Notes under the pieces: model-generated | Told to the model about the DNA's origin: nothing | Database searches by the model: none | Seen by the model: the letters and a program-made list of their open reading frames with translations, nothing else | Position numbers and translations under genes: made by a program | Assembly: GCA_019693395.1 (NCBI GenBank) | Contig: JAAMXP010003894.1 | Coordinates: forward strand, 5,019 to 19,330 | Source: Ettlia oleoabundans | Lineage: Eukaryota; Chlorophyta; Chlorophyceae; Chlamydomonadales | Direction: 5' to 3' | Length of the DNA stretch: 14,312 nt | Shown here: positions 1-8,869 of the stretch, piece after piece | How the letters are laid out: each line of letters starts with the position of its first letter | Position numbering within the stretch: the first letter of the stretch is position 1

Positions 1-54
1 CCCCCACACACACACACACGCGCGCGCCCCTTGTTCCACTGACCAACAGCCCAC
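1..54. repeat. (CA)n/(CG)n microsatellite at the left edge, in Timeless intron 20
   Basis: The window opens with alternating CA then CG dinucleotides (about 5-26), within the intron following exon 20, whose donor is at 54. No coding exon is visible here. Confidence 0.7.
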
Positions 55-759
55 CTGTGCCGGCGTGAACTTGCCCTTGGCCAGTCCCATGGTCTTCAGC
101 TGCCTGGAGATCTGCCCCTTCTTCCACTGGCCCCCAAACTCAAACACCAATGCCTCCAGGCAGTCCTTGCGCCCGTTCCTCTTCTCAAACTCGGCGAGCA
201 GCGCAGCAGACTGCATGAGGAACTTAGACCGGGGGCGAGTTGAGCAAGAAGGCGGTTCGTGTTTGGCATGAGCTGGGCAATGCATAGGAGCAACTATCTG
301 GTAAGCTTGCTGCATCCTAGGTTGGCTGACAGCTGGGTGGCACCGAGCACTCAAGCTGGCTACCCTGCAACCCTCCTCCAGGCCCGACTCAGCAGCATGA
401 CAGGCCGACAGCAAGCCAGCGGTTGCTTGCTTTGGGTCAGAGAAACGGGCAGGAGAATCTTGTGCTACAAAAGTTGCCCGCGCGCCCCCCCCCTCCCCCC
501 CCCCAAAACACACACACACACACACCACCACCACCACACACACACACACCAGGGTATTCCCCCATCCGGCTCCCTGTCAACAGATCGACCAACAATCCCA
601 CACCTGCTCCTCAGTAAACAGCTCTTTCTGCCGCGCGCGGTAGCTAGCAAAGCCCAGCTGGCCCCCTCCCTCCCCTCCTGATCCCTCATCGTCTCCGAGG
701 GCTGAGCCTCGGCCGCGGCGGCCGCCACGTCGGCGGTGCTCCTCAGGGTCAACTAGACC
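55..759 (-). other. Timeless exons 19-20: C-terminal SANT/Myb-like segment (residues 1008-1111, partial)
   Basis: Exon 19 (604-759) has a Gly/Arg/Asp-rich linker, then YRARQKELFTEEQ. Exon 20 (55-210) continues SAALLAEFEKRNGRKDCLEA, then GQISRQLKTMGLAKGKFTPAQ. The (F/W)(S/T)xEE start, the acidic helix and the RQLKxMGLA end resemble the C-terminal Myb/SANT-like repeats of plant and animal Timeless, near the region that binds PARP1 in humans. Both exons are 156 nt in phase 0. The gene continues left of position 55. Confidence 0.82.
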
Positions 760-3700
760 CTGCAAAAATGAAAAGGGAGAAATTAGGAATGTATTGACTG
801 CAGAAATGTGAAGGGAGCAACTAGGCTTGGCATGATAAACAACGAAGCAAGGGAGGCAAGCTGGAAGGCAAGCTGGAAGGCAAGGTAGACGGAGAATCAG
901 CGAGATGAAGCGTGCTTTTGCTGCCTAGATAGTCGAGCTGAGAAAGGCCCTGAAGCAAGGCCCAACCACCTTGCCCATGCCTGATGTAATCTCCAGCAAG
1001 TGCGCAAGCAGTGCAGGCAGCAAATGATGTCAATCCGGTGCGACACCAAGCAGCCATGAGTGTGTCCAGATCGTGCTGGCAGGGGACAAAAGCTGGCCAG
1101 CCAAGGCAAAGACAGCTGCCATCTGTAACCTACCCGCCAGTTGTAGCAGTTCCTCACATCCTCTGCAACGTTGGGCCCCTTCCAGAACAGAAGCTCCACA
1201 AAAAGCACCATCGCCGCATTCTCACGTGCCTGCTGGGCGAGCAGGAAGGCGGGCAATACTGGCAGATGGGCGGGTAGCCACATGCAGTCTGGAAGGCAGG
1301 CAGGCAGGCAATTGCAGCTCGCTGGATGACAGGGAACAACCATCTGACAGGCGCGTGCACAAGATACTCGCACAAGTGCTGGCAATGGTCATGCGAATGT
1401 GCTGAGATAAGCGGGTGGATGTACCGCTTGCCTTCCCCCAACTGCTGCAAACGTATGGGTTGTCTTGCCAGCCAGTAACAGGTAGTGATGCCGACACACC
1501 CCTCGCACATACTCGCACACCGACTCTTGATGTAGTTCCTTTGTACAGTCGAACCGCCAACCCCGCCCCACGAGCCCCCCACCCCCCACCCCACCTTGAT
1601 CTCAGCAAGCACCCTGCGCCGCTCCCTCTGCGCCTCACGCTCTGTGCTGTCGGCCTCTTGCTCGTCCTCTGCAACCCCAACAGCACCATCACCACCGCCA
1701 GCAGCAATGCCGCCTGCCGCTGCGAAGCGGGACGCAAGGTTGGCTCCTACCTCCCCTGCCTTCTGCTGTAGCTGTGACAGGTCGGGCACCATCCTGCAAA
1801 AGATGGAGGGAAGCCGGGTAATGGTGGGTGAGTGGGTGGTTGGTGAGTCCTAGGAGTAGGCAGGGTTTCCACACGACAGGGCAGGAGGGAACACGCATGT
1901 GTGGCAAACGAAAGGGAAGGTTCAAGGAGCCACAGGGCAGCATATACAAACAGCATTGGAAAACCCACCCTGCCATAACTCTTTCACATCGCATACCACC
2001 AGGCAGACAACAGGCTAAGTACCCACCCACACCACCACCACCCACACCACCAACGGCACCTGTCAAACAGGTTGCGCACGAGCTGCTTGGCAAAGGCCAG
2101 CAGCTCTGCAAAGTCTGGGTTGCGCTTGATGGCCACGTCGCTCAGGATGGCCTCAAACAGGCGCAGCACGCTGAGCTGCACAGCAGGCACAGCAGGGTGT
2201 GGCAGGCACAGCAGGCAAATTTAACTCAGGATAGCCTCAAACAGGCGCAGCACGCTGAGCTGCACAGCACGCTGAGCTGCACAGCAGGCACGACAGGGTA
2301 TTCCAAGCACAGCAGGGTATCGCAGGCGCAGCAGGCACATTCATCAAAAATCGTATGTGTTGCGCATCGGGCAAGGGCGGTTCAGGTGGCACGCCGCACA
2401 AAGCTGAGTGCACAGCGGGCACAGCAGGCTGTTGTGGGAAAAAGCGGGTGCAGCGCAAGGCAAACGTGATATGGAGGCAGTGTGCACCATCCAGCAGCGC
2501 TCTTGAGATGCAGGGGGGTGGGAGGTGGGGGTGGAGGGTGGTCAAAGTGCAGTGCCCAAGGCAGGGCCAGTGCCATGGCTGCTCTCAGTGATGTTTATGG
2601 GCGGAAACATACCACCCACCAACCCAAAATTACTCCCTGCACCCCCCGCGCCCCCACCACCACCACCACCCTGCGTCGCTCCCAACCAGACCATCCCGGC
2701 CATCCCACCCCATCCGCCCACCGAAAGCACACCATCCGGGCCACCACACCCACCTGGTACAGCATCGGCTCCAAGTTGAGCTGGTGCGGCTCGGCGATGC
2801 GTTTGAAAAAAGAAAGAATGGCGTGGTTGGCGAAGGCCGCGTTGGTGCGGTAGCCCTGTAGCAGCCAGGCGTAGAAGTGGAGGATGGCCGGGTGCGCACA
2901 TTCCTGCCGTATGCGGCGGGCCGCCTCAAAGGTCACCTCACGGGTGGCTCGGCGGCGGCGCTCGACATCCTCCTCATCCTGCGCGGCGGCGGCAGAATGG
3001 GTGCAGGAGACACAGCAGCAGATGTCAGCGCACAAGGTTGAGGTGGGGCCAACCGTGTAAACTGCCTGAGGTTTGTATAGTTAGAATATAACCCAAAAAG
3101 TGACTGCAAAAGCAAACCTCGGCTAGTAAGCAACACACATCAGTCCCAGGGACACTCGCACACCTCAGAAAATATATCCCCGCTCCGCCCCACACTCTTT
3201 GCCAGCTCAGCATAGTCATCATTGCTCGCACCGCGCCCAGCACGGTCAGCGCTGCCCTCTCCCTGCCCGCCGCCGCTGCCACCTTCAGCGGGGCTGCCAT
3301 CCCGGCTGCCTGCTGCTGCTGCTGCACCTTGCTCTCCACCTTCACCCTGCTGCTGCTGCTGCTGGGAGTCTGCAGAGGCGCCGACCTCCCCTGCTGCTGC
3401 CTCCGTGCCCATAACCTTGCCATCTCCTTCTCCTCCTTCTCCCTCTGCGCCGTTCTCCTCTGCAGGGGCGGCGAGTGGCTTGCGCCGCCGCCCGCCGCCC
3501 TGGCGCGCTGTTGCTTTCACCCTGAACCCTCCAGGCTCTACGGCAATGCGGAGGGTTGGGGCGAGGTGAAACTTAGGACACACACACAAACGTGGAAATC
3601 GGGAAGCTGAGGGCACAAAGTGGAAGCAGCAATACAGGGCATGTGGCAATGGGCAGCGAGAGACCTAGAATGGGGCATGCCGCATGCAACAATATGCTGT

Positions 3701-6700
3701 GAGATTGGGTTTCCAGGCAGGCATACATGATTGCACAATCAGCAGCGATTAACAATTCAACCATGGAGTCATGCGCAGCCTACGGCCGGAACGCATTGCA
3801 GCAAAACTATCAGCACCTACCAGCCAACCAGCAATGGATGACAGACTGTCCAGCATTGGCGGCACTTCAGTAAAATCCACACACCAGATAAACGCTGGTG
3901 TTTCTGACCCACCCATCCAACACCTGCCCCACCCACCTGCAGCTGACAGCCTGTCCAGCATGCCCAGCACCACATGCAGCGTTTCAACAAGGTCCACGGC
4001 ATGGGAGCGGGGCTGAAAGCGGAAGTTGTAGCCCTTGATGAGGCGGCAGAGCACCTGCGGGACGATGTGGGACAACCGAGAGCAATGCAATGCGGGGGTT
4101 CAGAACCCGCAACCACAGGGGATGGGACGGAACAACACTGCAACAGAGTGAACAACATTTTGAAAAATACAGAGTAACAAGTATGTGACAGGCACCTGCC
4201 CACCACACACCAGAATGCAGTTCCAATCAATAGGCAACAGCCCAAATAAGCATCCTACCGGCAGCAGCCCCGACTCTTTCAAGTCGTCGTGCAGCAGGCG
4301 ACGCTGCAGGCGGTCGGCGGCGCGTCGGTCGGCGGTGCTGCCCGCCACGCGCGCCAGGTCAAGTGTGAGGAGCATCTCCTTCAGGAGCGGCACGGATGCA
4401 TGCTGCAGGGGCAAGAGTGCAAATAGCTCAGTTCATAAGCAGTCAAAGTGCGAGGAGCACATCCTTGAGCGGCGGCACGGATAAGGGCAGTGGGAGCAAA
4501 AAAGGAATACAGCAAGTGATGTTTGAGTAGCTCCTGTAATGCGGGGCACCAGTTCTTCAATAAGTGGTCCACATACGCAGATTAATGGAACAATCATACA
4601 GCAATGAGTGAAGAAACTTGATGCGAGAGAACTGATGCACCGGCAAAACACGTGGAACCCGAGTTGCCCATGGAAAGCCTGGCCATGGAGCAGGGCACAT
4701 GCGGGAACAGATGCGGAGCATGAAGCCATGGCGGCTAGCCAAGCATGTTATATTACTTCAAGCACGTTAGGTTTAGAAAACAAGCCAGGCCCATCCAGCA
4801 TTCACTGGGCCCCGACCTGGAGTTCCCAGTTTTTGTCTGAGTGGTCCTTCTGCTTCCCCCCGCCCTCCATGTTGCTGCAGGGATGGCAGCAGGAGTGCGC
4901 ATGTGATGGCAGGGGAAGGCAGTGTGAGCAAAAAAACATTGAGTTGTTGGGTTGCAGAGTCAGATTTGAAGCTGAACAACCACTGCACACTCGCGTATCG
5001 CCAGTAAACGTGTCAACCAATCCATCACCACCACCTGCCAGAAACCGTAGACGGGAACTCTTATCTGCCTAACTGCCTGCTCCCCACCTCAACCTACTGC
5101 AGATGAGTTGGACTGATTTATTGACACCACATACATGGTACACACACCCAGCTCACCTCAGCATGATCCACAGCAGCGTCAGCCAGTGGAAGCAGTCCCA
5201 GCCCATGGTGGCACTGATGGCAGAGAAGGGGGAGGCCTCCTCATCACCAGCTGGTGATGCCCCGTCAGCACCACCGGAGCTGCCAGCTGGCACTGCCACA
5301 CCGGCACCACCACCTGGCGAAGCGCCCACTGTGCCAGCCTGTGCCCTGTCAGCACCGTCGCCAGCACTACCGGCTGACGAAGTGGCAGCGGCCTCAGAAG
5401 CAGCCCCCTTGTCGCCGCCGTTGCTGCCCAAGGCCTGCTGCTGCAACTTGGCCTGAAGCTTGCGCTCCTGCAAAACACACCTCAGAAACGAGCAGTTCAG
5501 GAAAGGACCGATGACTAGACTCGTCCTGGAGCTCCTCAGCCAACGATATGCTGTGCGCGGCAATAACAGAAGACCCATGCCGGCACTACCAGCAACACCA
5601 CCCGCCTACCTCTCTAAGCCGCACGTATCGTGTGCAGTAGGTGGCCAGCCGCACAAAGTGCAAGAAGTCGGTCTCGGACAGGCGGCTAATGTTGAGTCCC
5701 GGCTCCAACTCCTTGAACACCTGCCCTCATCAGGGAGAAGCTAAGGGTCAGCCCAACGGTGGGCGCTGGCAAGGTTGCTCGCAAGTTGAACATGGCAGCG
5801 ATGACCCAGCAAAGCTGCCCAGAAGGACCCAAAGGAGCTGGCATCCACCCATCGGTAACAGCCTCCACCAACAACACATTGAAGTCATATTCCACATGCC
5901 ACCCCAGTGAGATGTGGCTCGTACATACAATGATATACAAGCCAACGCACACCGTCCACAGTCCATACCAAATGCAGCCTGGTTTGGCTGGCAATGGGCC
6001 CAACAAATGAATTTTATTTCACTTGCCTTTCTGTTAGGCTACCCACCCACCTGAGCCATCAACAGGTCATAAGCTCCATCCAGGAACTGGTGCAGGTACT
6101 GCCCCAGCCGCATCAGCAACTCCGGGCCCAGCCGAGACTGAGGGGCACCACCTTGGCCACCGCCAGCGGTGCCGTTGGCTGCCATCCCGTCTTTCTTCTG
6201 CAGACGGGCAGCGCCGAGTGGGAAGGGTTGGGACGGAACCACCAAGGCCACCAGCCTTACTTCAGCAACGAGCTTAACCTCTGCAACAAACACATGGGCA
6301 GCCAGCAACCCAGCTAGCAGCAGACAAGCAGGCAAGCAAGCCAGCAAGCAACCAACCATTGCAACCAAGACAGCAACCCAGCAGGGCACCTGTGCAGGTG
6401 CCTTGCGTGCATCCACCACCGCAGGAAGGCGTGGCAGCTCAGAGCGGTTGGGATTGTGCCGCAGCACAATGTTGGCGTTGTGCTCCAAATGGCGCCGCAC
6501 ATAAACAGCACCTGCAACACCATTCTTTAAAGTCCTTTCGTGACACATCGGCATCTAATGTTGGGCAATTGTCAACACAGCCAAAACTGTGGAACAACAG
6601 TTGGTCTGCAAGCCCACACCGCAAAGTGGATCTTGGCAGGTAGAACCCTGCTCCTGCGCAAAGCAATCCTGAGCTGCTCGTGCATGAAACTGGGCTTACC

Positions 6701-8869
6701 GGAATGTGGGTGGCGAGAGGGCGCCGCCATCGCCACATGCCTCGGCATCTTGCCCCTCGGCACAAACGGCCGCTGCTGCGGCATAGCTGGCAGGCGTGGC
6801 AGGTGGGCTGTGTTGGCCACTGGCCTCGCTCCAACGCTCGCCACAGGCCTGCCCACATTGCCGCCGTTATTGCTCCTCTGCTGCTGCTGGCGCTTGTTTT
6901 CGGCGGCTGCCAGGGCTGCTGCCTCCTCTTCCCTCCGCTGCCGCTGGTGCACCACAAGCAATTGGGGAGCATCCAGCAGCAGCTGAGGGTCCACGCCGCA
7001 GAACAGGTGCATGAATATCTCCACGAGCACCGGAGCCTCGGACCGAAAGGGGCGCTGCGGCAGCGGGGTAAAAAAAAAAAAAATGCAGGTCAGGGAGACT
7101 GTAGGACAGCAGGACTGGGGCGTGTTGTGCACGGGCTCTCCGCCCTATAGCTGCTGGCCCTATGACATATAACACTGACATTTGTTCAAACCGACACCAC
7201 ACCGAAAGCGGAACTGCAAAAGAGACGCTAGCGGAAACAGAAGAGCGTCAGCAAGCTGGCTCAAGCCTTCAACCACTGCAGGTACAAGAAGCAACCACTG
7301 CAGGTGCAAGAAGCAACCACTGCAGATACAAGAAGCAAACACTGCAGGTACAAGAAGCAACCACTGCAGGTGCAAGAAGCCGTCTTCATTTCCCACACCA
7401 ACGACCTGTCTGAATCTGTTCACCTGCTGCGAGTGCTGTGCCAGTAGCAGCAGCAGGTCCATCACATTGTCCCCAAACAGCCGCTCCAGCAGCCCAGTCT
7501 GGATGCGCCGGTTGGCGTCCTTGGTGCTGCTGGCTGCCGAACCGACTGCCACTGGTGGCGCCTCGGGAATAGCCACCAGGTTTCTGAACTCACATAATAC
7601 CAGGGAGCAGGCAAGCATGGGGGTCAGGTAAGGCTGCCCAGCGACGACTGCCCATCAACAACGGCTCAGACAGGGAATAAATGGGAAACATCTGCTGGAC
7701 AGAAGGGATGAAGGAACTGCACATCACTATTCGCACATCAGGGCCGCCAGGTAAAATAGCCAGCTAATAAGTAAGAGGAGGCCTCACTTGAAGAAGGTGA
7801 TGACCAGCTGCACCAGCGCCGCATCCTGCTCGTTCATGCGCGGATGGCGAGACAGCGGCTCCGCCAGCATGCCCACCACCGCCGCCAGCGCATCCTGTGC
7901 CAGGAATGCCTCACGCACAGCCTGCATGGTGGCAGTGTGGGGGGTTGGGAGCAGGGCCGAAGACCACTGGTGATATAAAACCCAGGGGTGCGGGGGGGGT
8001 GTCGGCTGCATAGCAGGAGGTGAGGGCCTACAATGGCTATATACTTTCTCTTATATGCTGCAAGCTTGTCTCCTTGATGAGGTGCATCTGAATTGCTGGC
8101 TCCTTCCCAAACACTCAACACTCAGCGGTATCATCTCCCAGCTACCTGCATGTGCTCCTCCTGCTTGGCCCTGTTGGTGGTGATGAGTGGCTCACTGCTA
8201 GGCATGGTGAGGAACGTGGCAACCTTGACTGCGAGACGGGGAAGTGGGTGAAGGCATCGACGGGTGCTTGGAGACGTACATGCACAGATGATGTGCCAGC
8301 AGCCTCATAGCAGTGGCGATGATAAGCAGCAAGGAGACGCAGGCACCCAAAACCCGCAACAGTTACAGCCCGGTGTGGTTTTCTGCCACTTTGCCTCTTA
8401 GCACACGCCGCCGCATCGCTTTCACAAGTAGCAGTCATCTGCATACTGCTTACGTGCATTGTAGACGACATCATAGTCATCTGGGTAGGTGACAATGAGA
8501 GGTACAAGGTCGGAACGTGCAAAGTTGTACTTTGATACAGCAAAGAAAGCGGGGCGCTCCTCGGGGTCATCCTGCCGAAAGAAGCGCTGCAGATCGCGCA
8601 GGCAGCCTGCAAGACGTGATGCCATGACAGCATATGGCGGGCATAAGTGCAGGGCCCCAAGATATGCAGAGGTGGCGGCATGGCTGGCGGCGGCTGTCAA
8701 GAACAGCCGGGCGGGCTTGGGCCACGGCAACCAATCCCAGAGTCACGCAATGCTTGCCTATGCAATCTTCATTCTTCACATACACCGTGCGCCCCGGGGC
8801 GTCGTGCTGCCAGCTGCCCAGGCCGCCCGAGGCGATGGACGCAAGGAGCTCCAAGTCCAATTCCGCCAT
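55..8869 (-). CDS. Timeless/Tof1/Swi1-family replication fork protection protein, 20 exons in window, 3' end missing
   Basis: Family members pair with Tipin/Csm3/Swi3 at the front of the replisome, stabilise stalled forks and aid cohesion in the nucleus. Exons, in transcript order: 8758-8869, 8454-8606, 8146-8228, 7788-7921, 7424-7583, 6700-7054, 6390-6511, 6051-6197, 5610-5720, 5157-5467, 4817-4874, 4259-4402, 3937-4054, 3164-3537, 2754-2978, 2060-2175, 1595-1793, 1134-1232, 604-759, 55-210. All phases agree, giving 3333 coding nt (1111 codons) with no stop. Family landmarks are DCIGCLRDLQRFFRQDDP (N-terminal domain), YNFRFQPRSHAVDLVETLHV, NAAFANHAILSFFKRIAEP, NPDFAELLAFAKQLVRNLF and FVELLFWK. 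The start ATG lies in AACATGG and begins the conserved N-terminus. Animal homologues are about 1200 residues (family knowledge), so the stop is probably one or two exons to the left. The exon 20 donor GTGGGC at 54 leads out of the window. Individual boundaries in low-similarity parts (exons 7/8, 14, 17) are less certain than the identity. Confidence 0.93.
211..603 (-). other. Timeless intron 19 with CA/CCA microsatellite
   Basis: This 393-nt intron separates exons 19 and 20. It contains a (CA)n tract with CCA interruptions at about 508-550, just downstream of a C-rich run. Open frames across it are repeat-derived (poly His/Thr/Pro) and show no family similarity. Nothing else is seen. Confidence 0.75.
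760..1133 (-). other. Timeless intron 18
   Basis: This 374-nt intron has acceptor TTTTTGCAG just above 759 and donor GTAGGT at 1133. It holds a short 12-nt tandem repeat (GCTGGAAGGCAA type, about 855-890) and no recognisable gene. Confidence 0.75.
1233..1594 (-). other. Timeless intron 17
   Basis: This 362-nt intron contains a short GGCA tetranucleotide run near 1300-1313. It ends in a tandem CAGCAG acceptor at 1235-1230. No gene is seen. Confidence 0.72.
2141..2435. repeat. Duplicated acceptor and 5' edge of Timeless exon 16 inside intron 15
   Basis: Positions 2141-2183 (start of exon 16 plus its acceptor) recur at 2225-2267 with a single mismatch, 84 nt away. A further short copy of the acceptor follows at about 2268-2284, and a more decayed one at about 2402-2435. 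On the sense strand the 2225 copy still reads LSVLRLFEAILS and then hits TAA. The rest of the interval is a GGCACAGCA-type minisatellite. Confidence 0.93.
3164..3537 (-). other. Timeless exon 14: basic then acidic low-complexity linker with polyglutamine
   Basis: This 374-nt exon (residues about 670-794) starts with a basic stretch (FRVKATARQGGGRRRK), like the Lys/Arg patch after the central domain in plant and animal Timeless. It continues as a Glu/Gly/Ala-rich disordered linker with a run of six Gln encoded by a CTG/CAG repeat at 3348-3366. It corresponds in position to the acidic linker of human TIMELESS. Acceptor TAG (3540-3538) and donor GTGTGC (3163-3158) fit the phase. Repeat length here may vary between strains. 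Confidence 0.8.
3839..3973. repeat. Degenerate copy of Timeless exon 13 3' edge inside intron 13
   Basis: Positions 3944-3973 (exon 13 end) match 3839-3868 (intron 13) at 23 of 30 bases, with a 105-nt offset. The exon reads LGMLDRLSA; the copy reads PPMLDSLSS in the same relative frame. The similarity extends weakly across the donor side. Confidence 0.75.
3937..7054 (-). other. Timeless exons 6-13: central helical region (residues 215-669)
   Basis: Exon 6 opens with APVLVEIFMHLFCGVDPQLLL followed by a charged Gln/Arg/Ala-rich helix, as in the family region around the end of the N-terminal domain. Its end, SRHPHSG, joins exon 7 AVYVRRH, matching the conserved RHSRFGG stretch. Exon 8 carries QYLHQFLDGAYDLLMAQ. 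Exon 9 (5610-5720) has no ATG and is easily missed: LSETDFLHFVRLATYCTRYV. Exon 10 has an Ala/Gly linker, then PFSAISATMGWDCFHWL. Exon 11 is a 58-nt mini-exon ending KNWELQ. Exon 12 gives SVPLLKEMLLTLDLARV, and exon 13 gives CRLIKGYNFRFQPRSHAVD. Exons 9, 11 and 12 were found by phase and family similarity, so their edges rest on splice-site consensus. Confidence 0.86.
4361..4482. repeat. Degenerate copy of Timeless exon 12 5' edge inside intron 11
   Basis: Positions 4361-4397 (exon 12) align without gaps to 4446-4482 (intron 11), with 31 of 37 bases identical and an 85-nt offset. The real exon reads SVPLLKEMLLTL; the copy reads SVPPLKDVLLAL and then a stop. The copy has lost the AG acceptor. 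Confidence 0.86.
7271..7380. repeat. Five-unit 22-bp tandem repeat in Timeless intron 5
   Basis: There are five head-to-tail 22-nt units starting at 7271, 7293, 7315, 7337 and 7359, differing at a few positions. Each contains ACTGCAG, so on the gene's sense strand each reads as a short pyrimidine stretch followed by CTGCAG, a splice-acceptor look-alike. The array begins about 43 nt inside the intron from the donor of exon 5. Confidence 0.93.
7424..8869 (-). other. Timeless exons 1-5: conserved N-terminal domain (residues 1-214)
   Basis: Exons 1-5 encode the start of the TIMELESS N-terminal helical-repeat domain. Readable landmarks are ELDLELLASIASGGLGSW at the N-terminus, VYVKNEDCIG across the exon 1/2 junction, LRDLQRFFRQDDPEERP, SDLVPLIVTYPDDYDVVYNA, then LKVATFLTMPSSEPLITTN (exons 2/3), QDALAAVVGMLAEPLSRHP (exon 4) and LLERLFGDNVMDLLLLLAQ (exon 5). 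This order matches animal and plant Timeless. The exon 4/5 junction restores FFKNLVAIPEAP, resembling the family pattern F+NLLAI. Introns here are 150-224 nt except intron 5 (7055-7423, 369 nt), which holds a 22-nt tandem array. Confidence 0.9.
8752..8758 (-). other. Non-canonical GC donor of Timeless intron 1
   Basis: Exon 1 ends ATAG followed by GCAAGC, a good match to the GC-AG donor consensus AG|GCAAGT. Only this site puts exon 1 (phase 1) in frame with exon 2 (CAG|GCTGCC, from 8606) to give DCIGCLRDL. The nearest GT donor (GTGACT, 8746-8741) leaves phase 0 and breaks the frame. Confidence 0.78.

Larger units (their letters stand above)
1134..2978 (-). other. Timeless exons 15-18: conserved C-terminal helical core (residues 795-1007)
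   Basis: Exon 15 encodes a charged helix followed by HFYAWLLQGYRTNAAFANHA and LNLEPMLYQ, matching the family block around NHxIxxMLxRI and PMLYQLS. Exon 16 continues directly with LSVLRLFEAILSD and FAELLAFAKQLVRNLF. Exon 17 (1595-1793) is a charged insert of about 66 residues: Ala/Gly-rich, then REAQRERRRVLAEIK. Exon 18 carries the signature FVELLFWKGPNVAEDV. Exon 17 is 199 nt, so skipping it would shift the frame. Exon 18 has tandem CAGCAG acceptors. Confidence 0.88.

Noticed and set aside
423..617. His/Thr/Pro-rich open frame over the CA repeat
   Set aside because: It is low-complexity translation of a microsatellite within Timeless intron 19.
1828..2469. Plus-strand open frame of 213 codons with repetitive Gln/Ala/His composition
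   Set aside because: It is antisense to Timeless exon 16 and spans its intronic minisatellite. It has no family similarity, while the minus strand has a consistent exon in phase.
2542..2901. Minus-strand open frames overlapping exon 15 in other frames
   Set aside because: They are shadows. Only the frame ending LEPMLYQ shows Timeless similarity and correct phase.
5157..5467. Ala/Gly/Ser-rich part of exon 10 as a separate gene on the plus strand
   Set aside because: The plus-strand frames are Pro/Ala-rich reflections. The minus strand ends with the family-like PFSAISATMGWDCFHWL and correct splice phases.
7070..7083. A-run as the tail of a retrotransposed element
   Set aside because: On the gene strand it is the pyrimidine tract just before the CAG acceptor of Timeless exon 6. 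No element body or target-site duplication is seen.
7271..7380. Possible CRISPR array
   Set aside because: The units are contiguous with no spacers, and the context is a eukaryotic intron.
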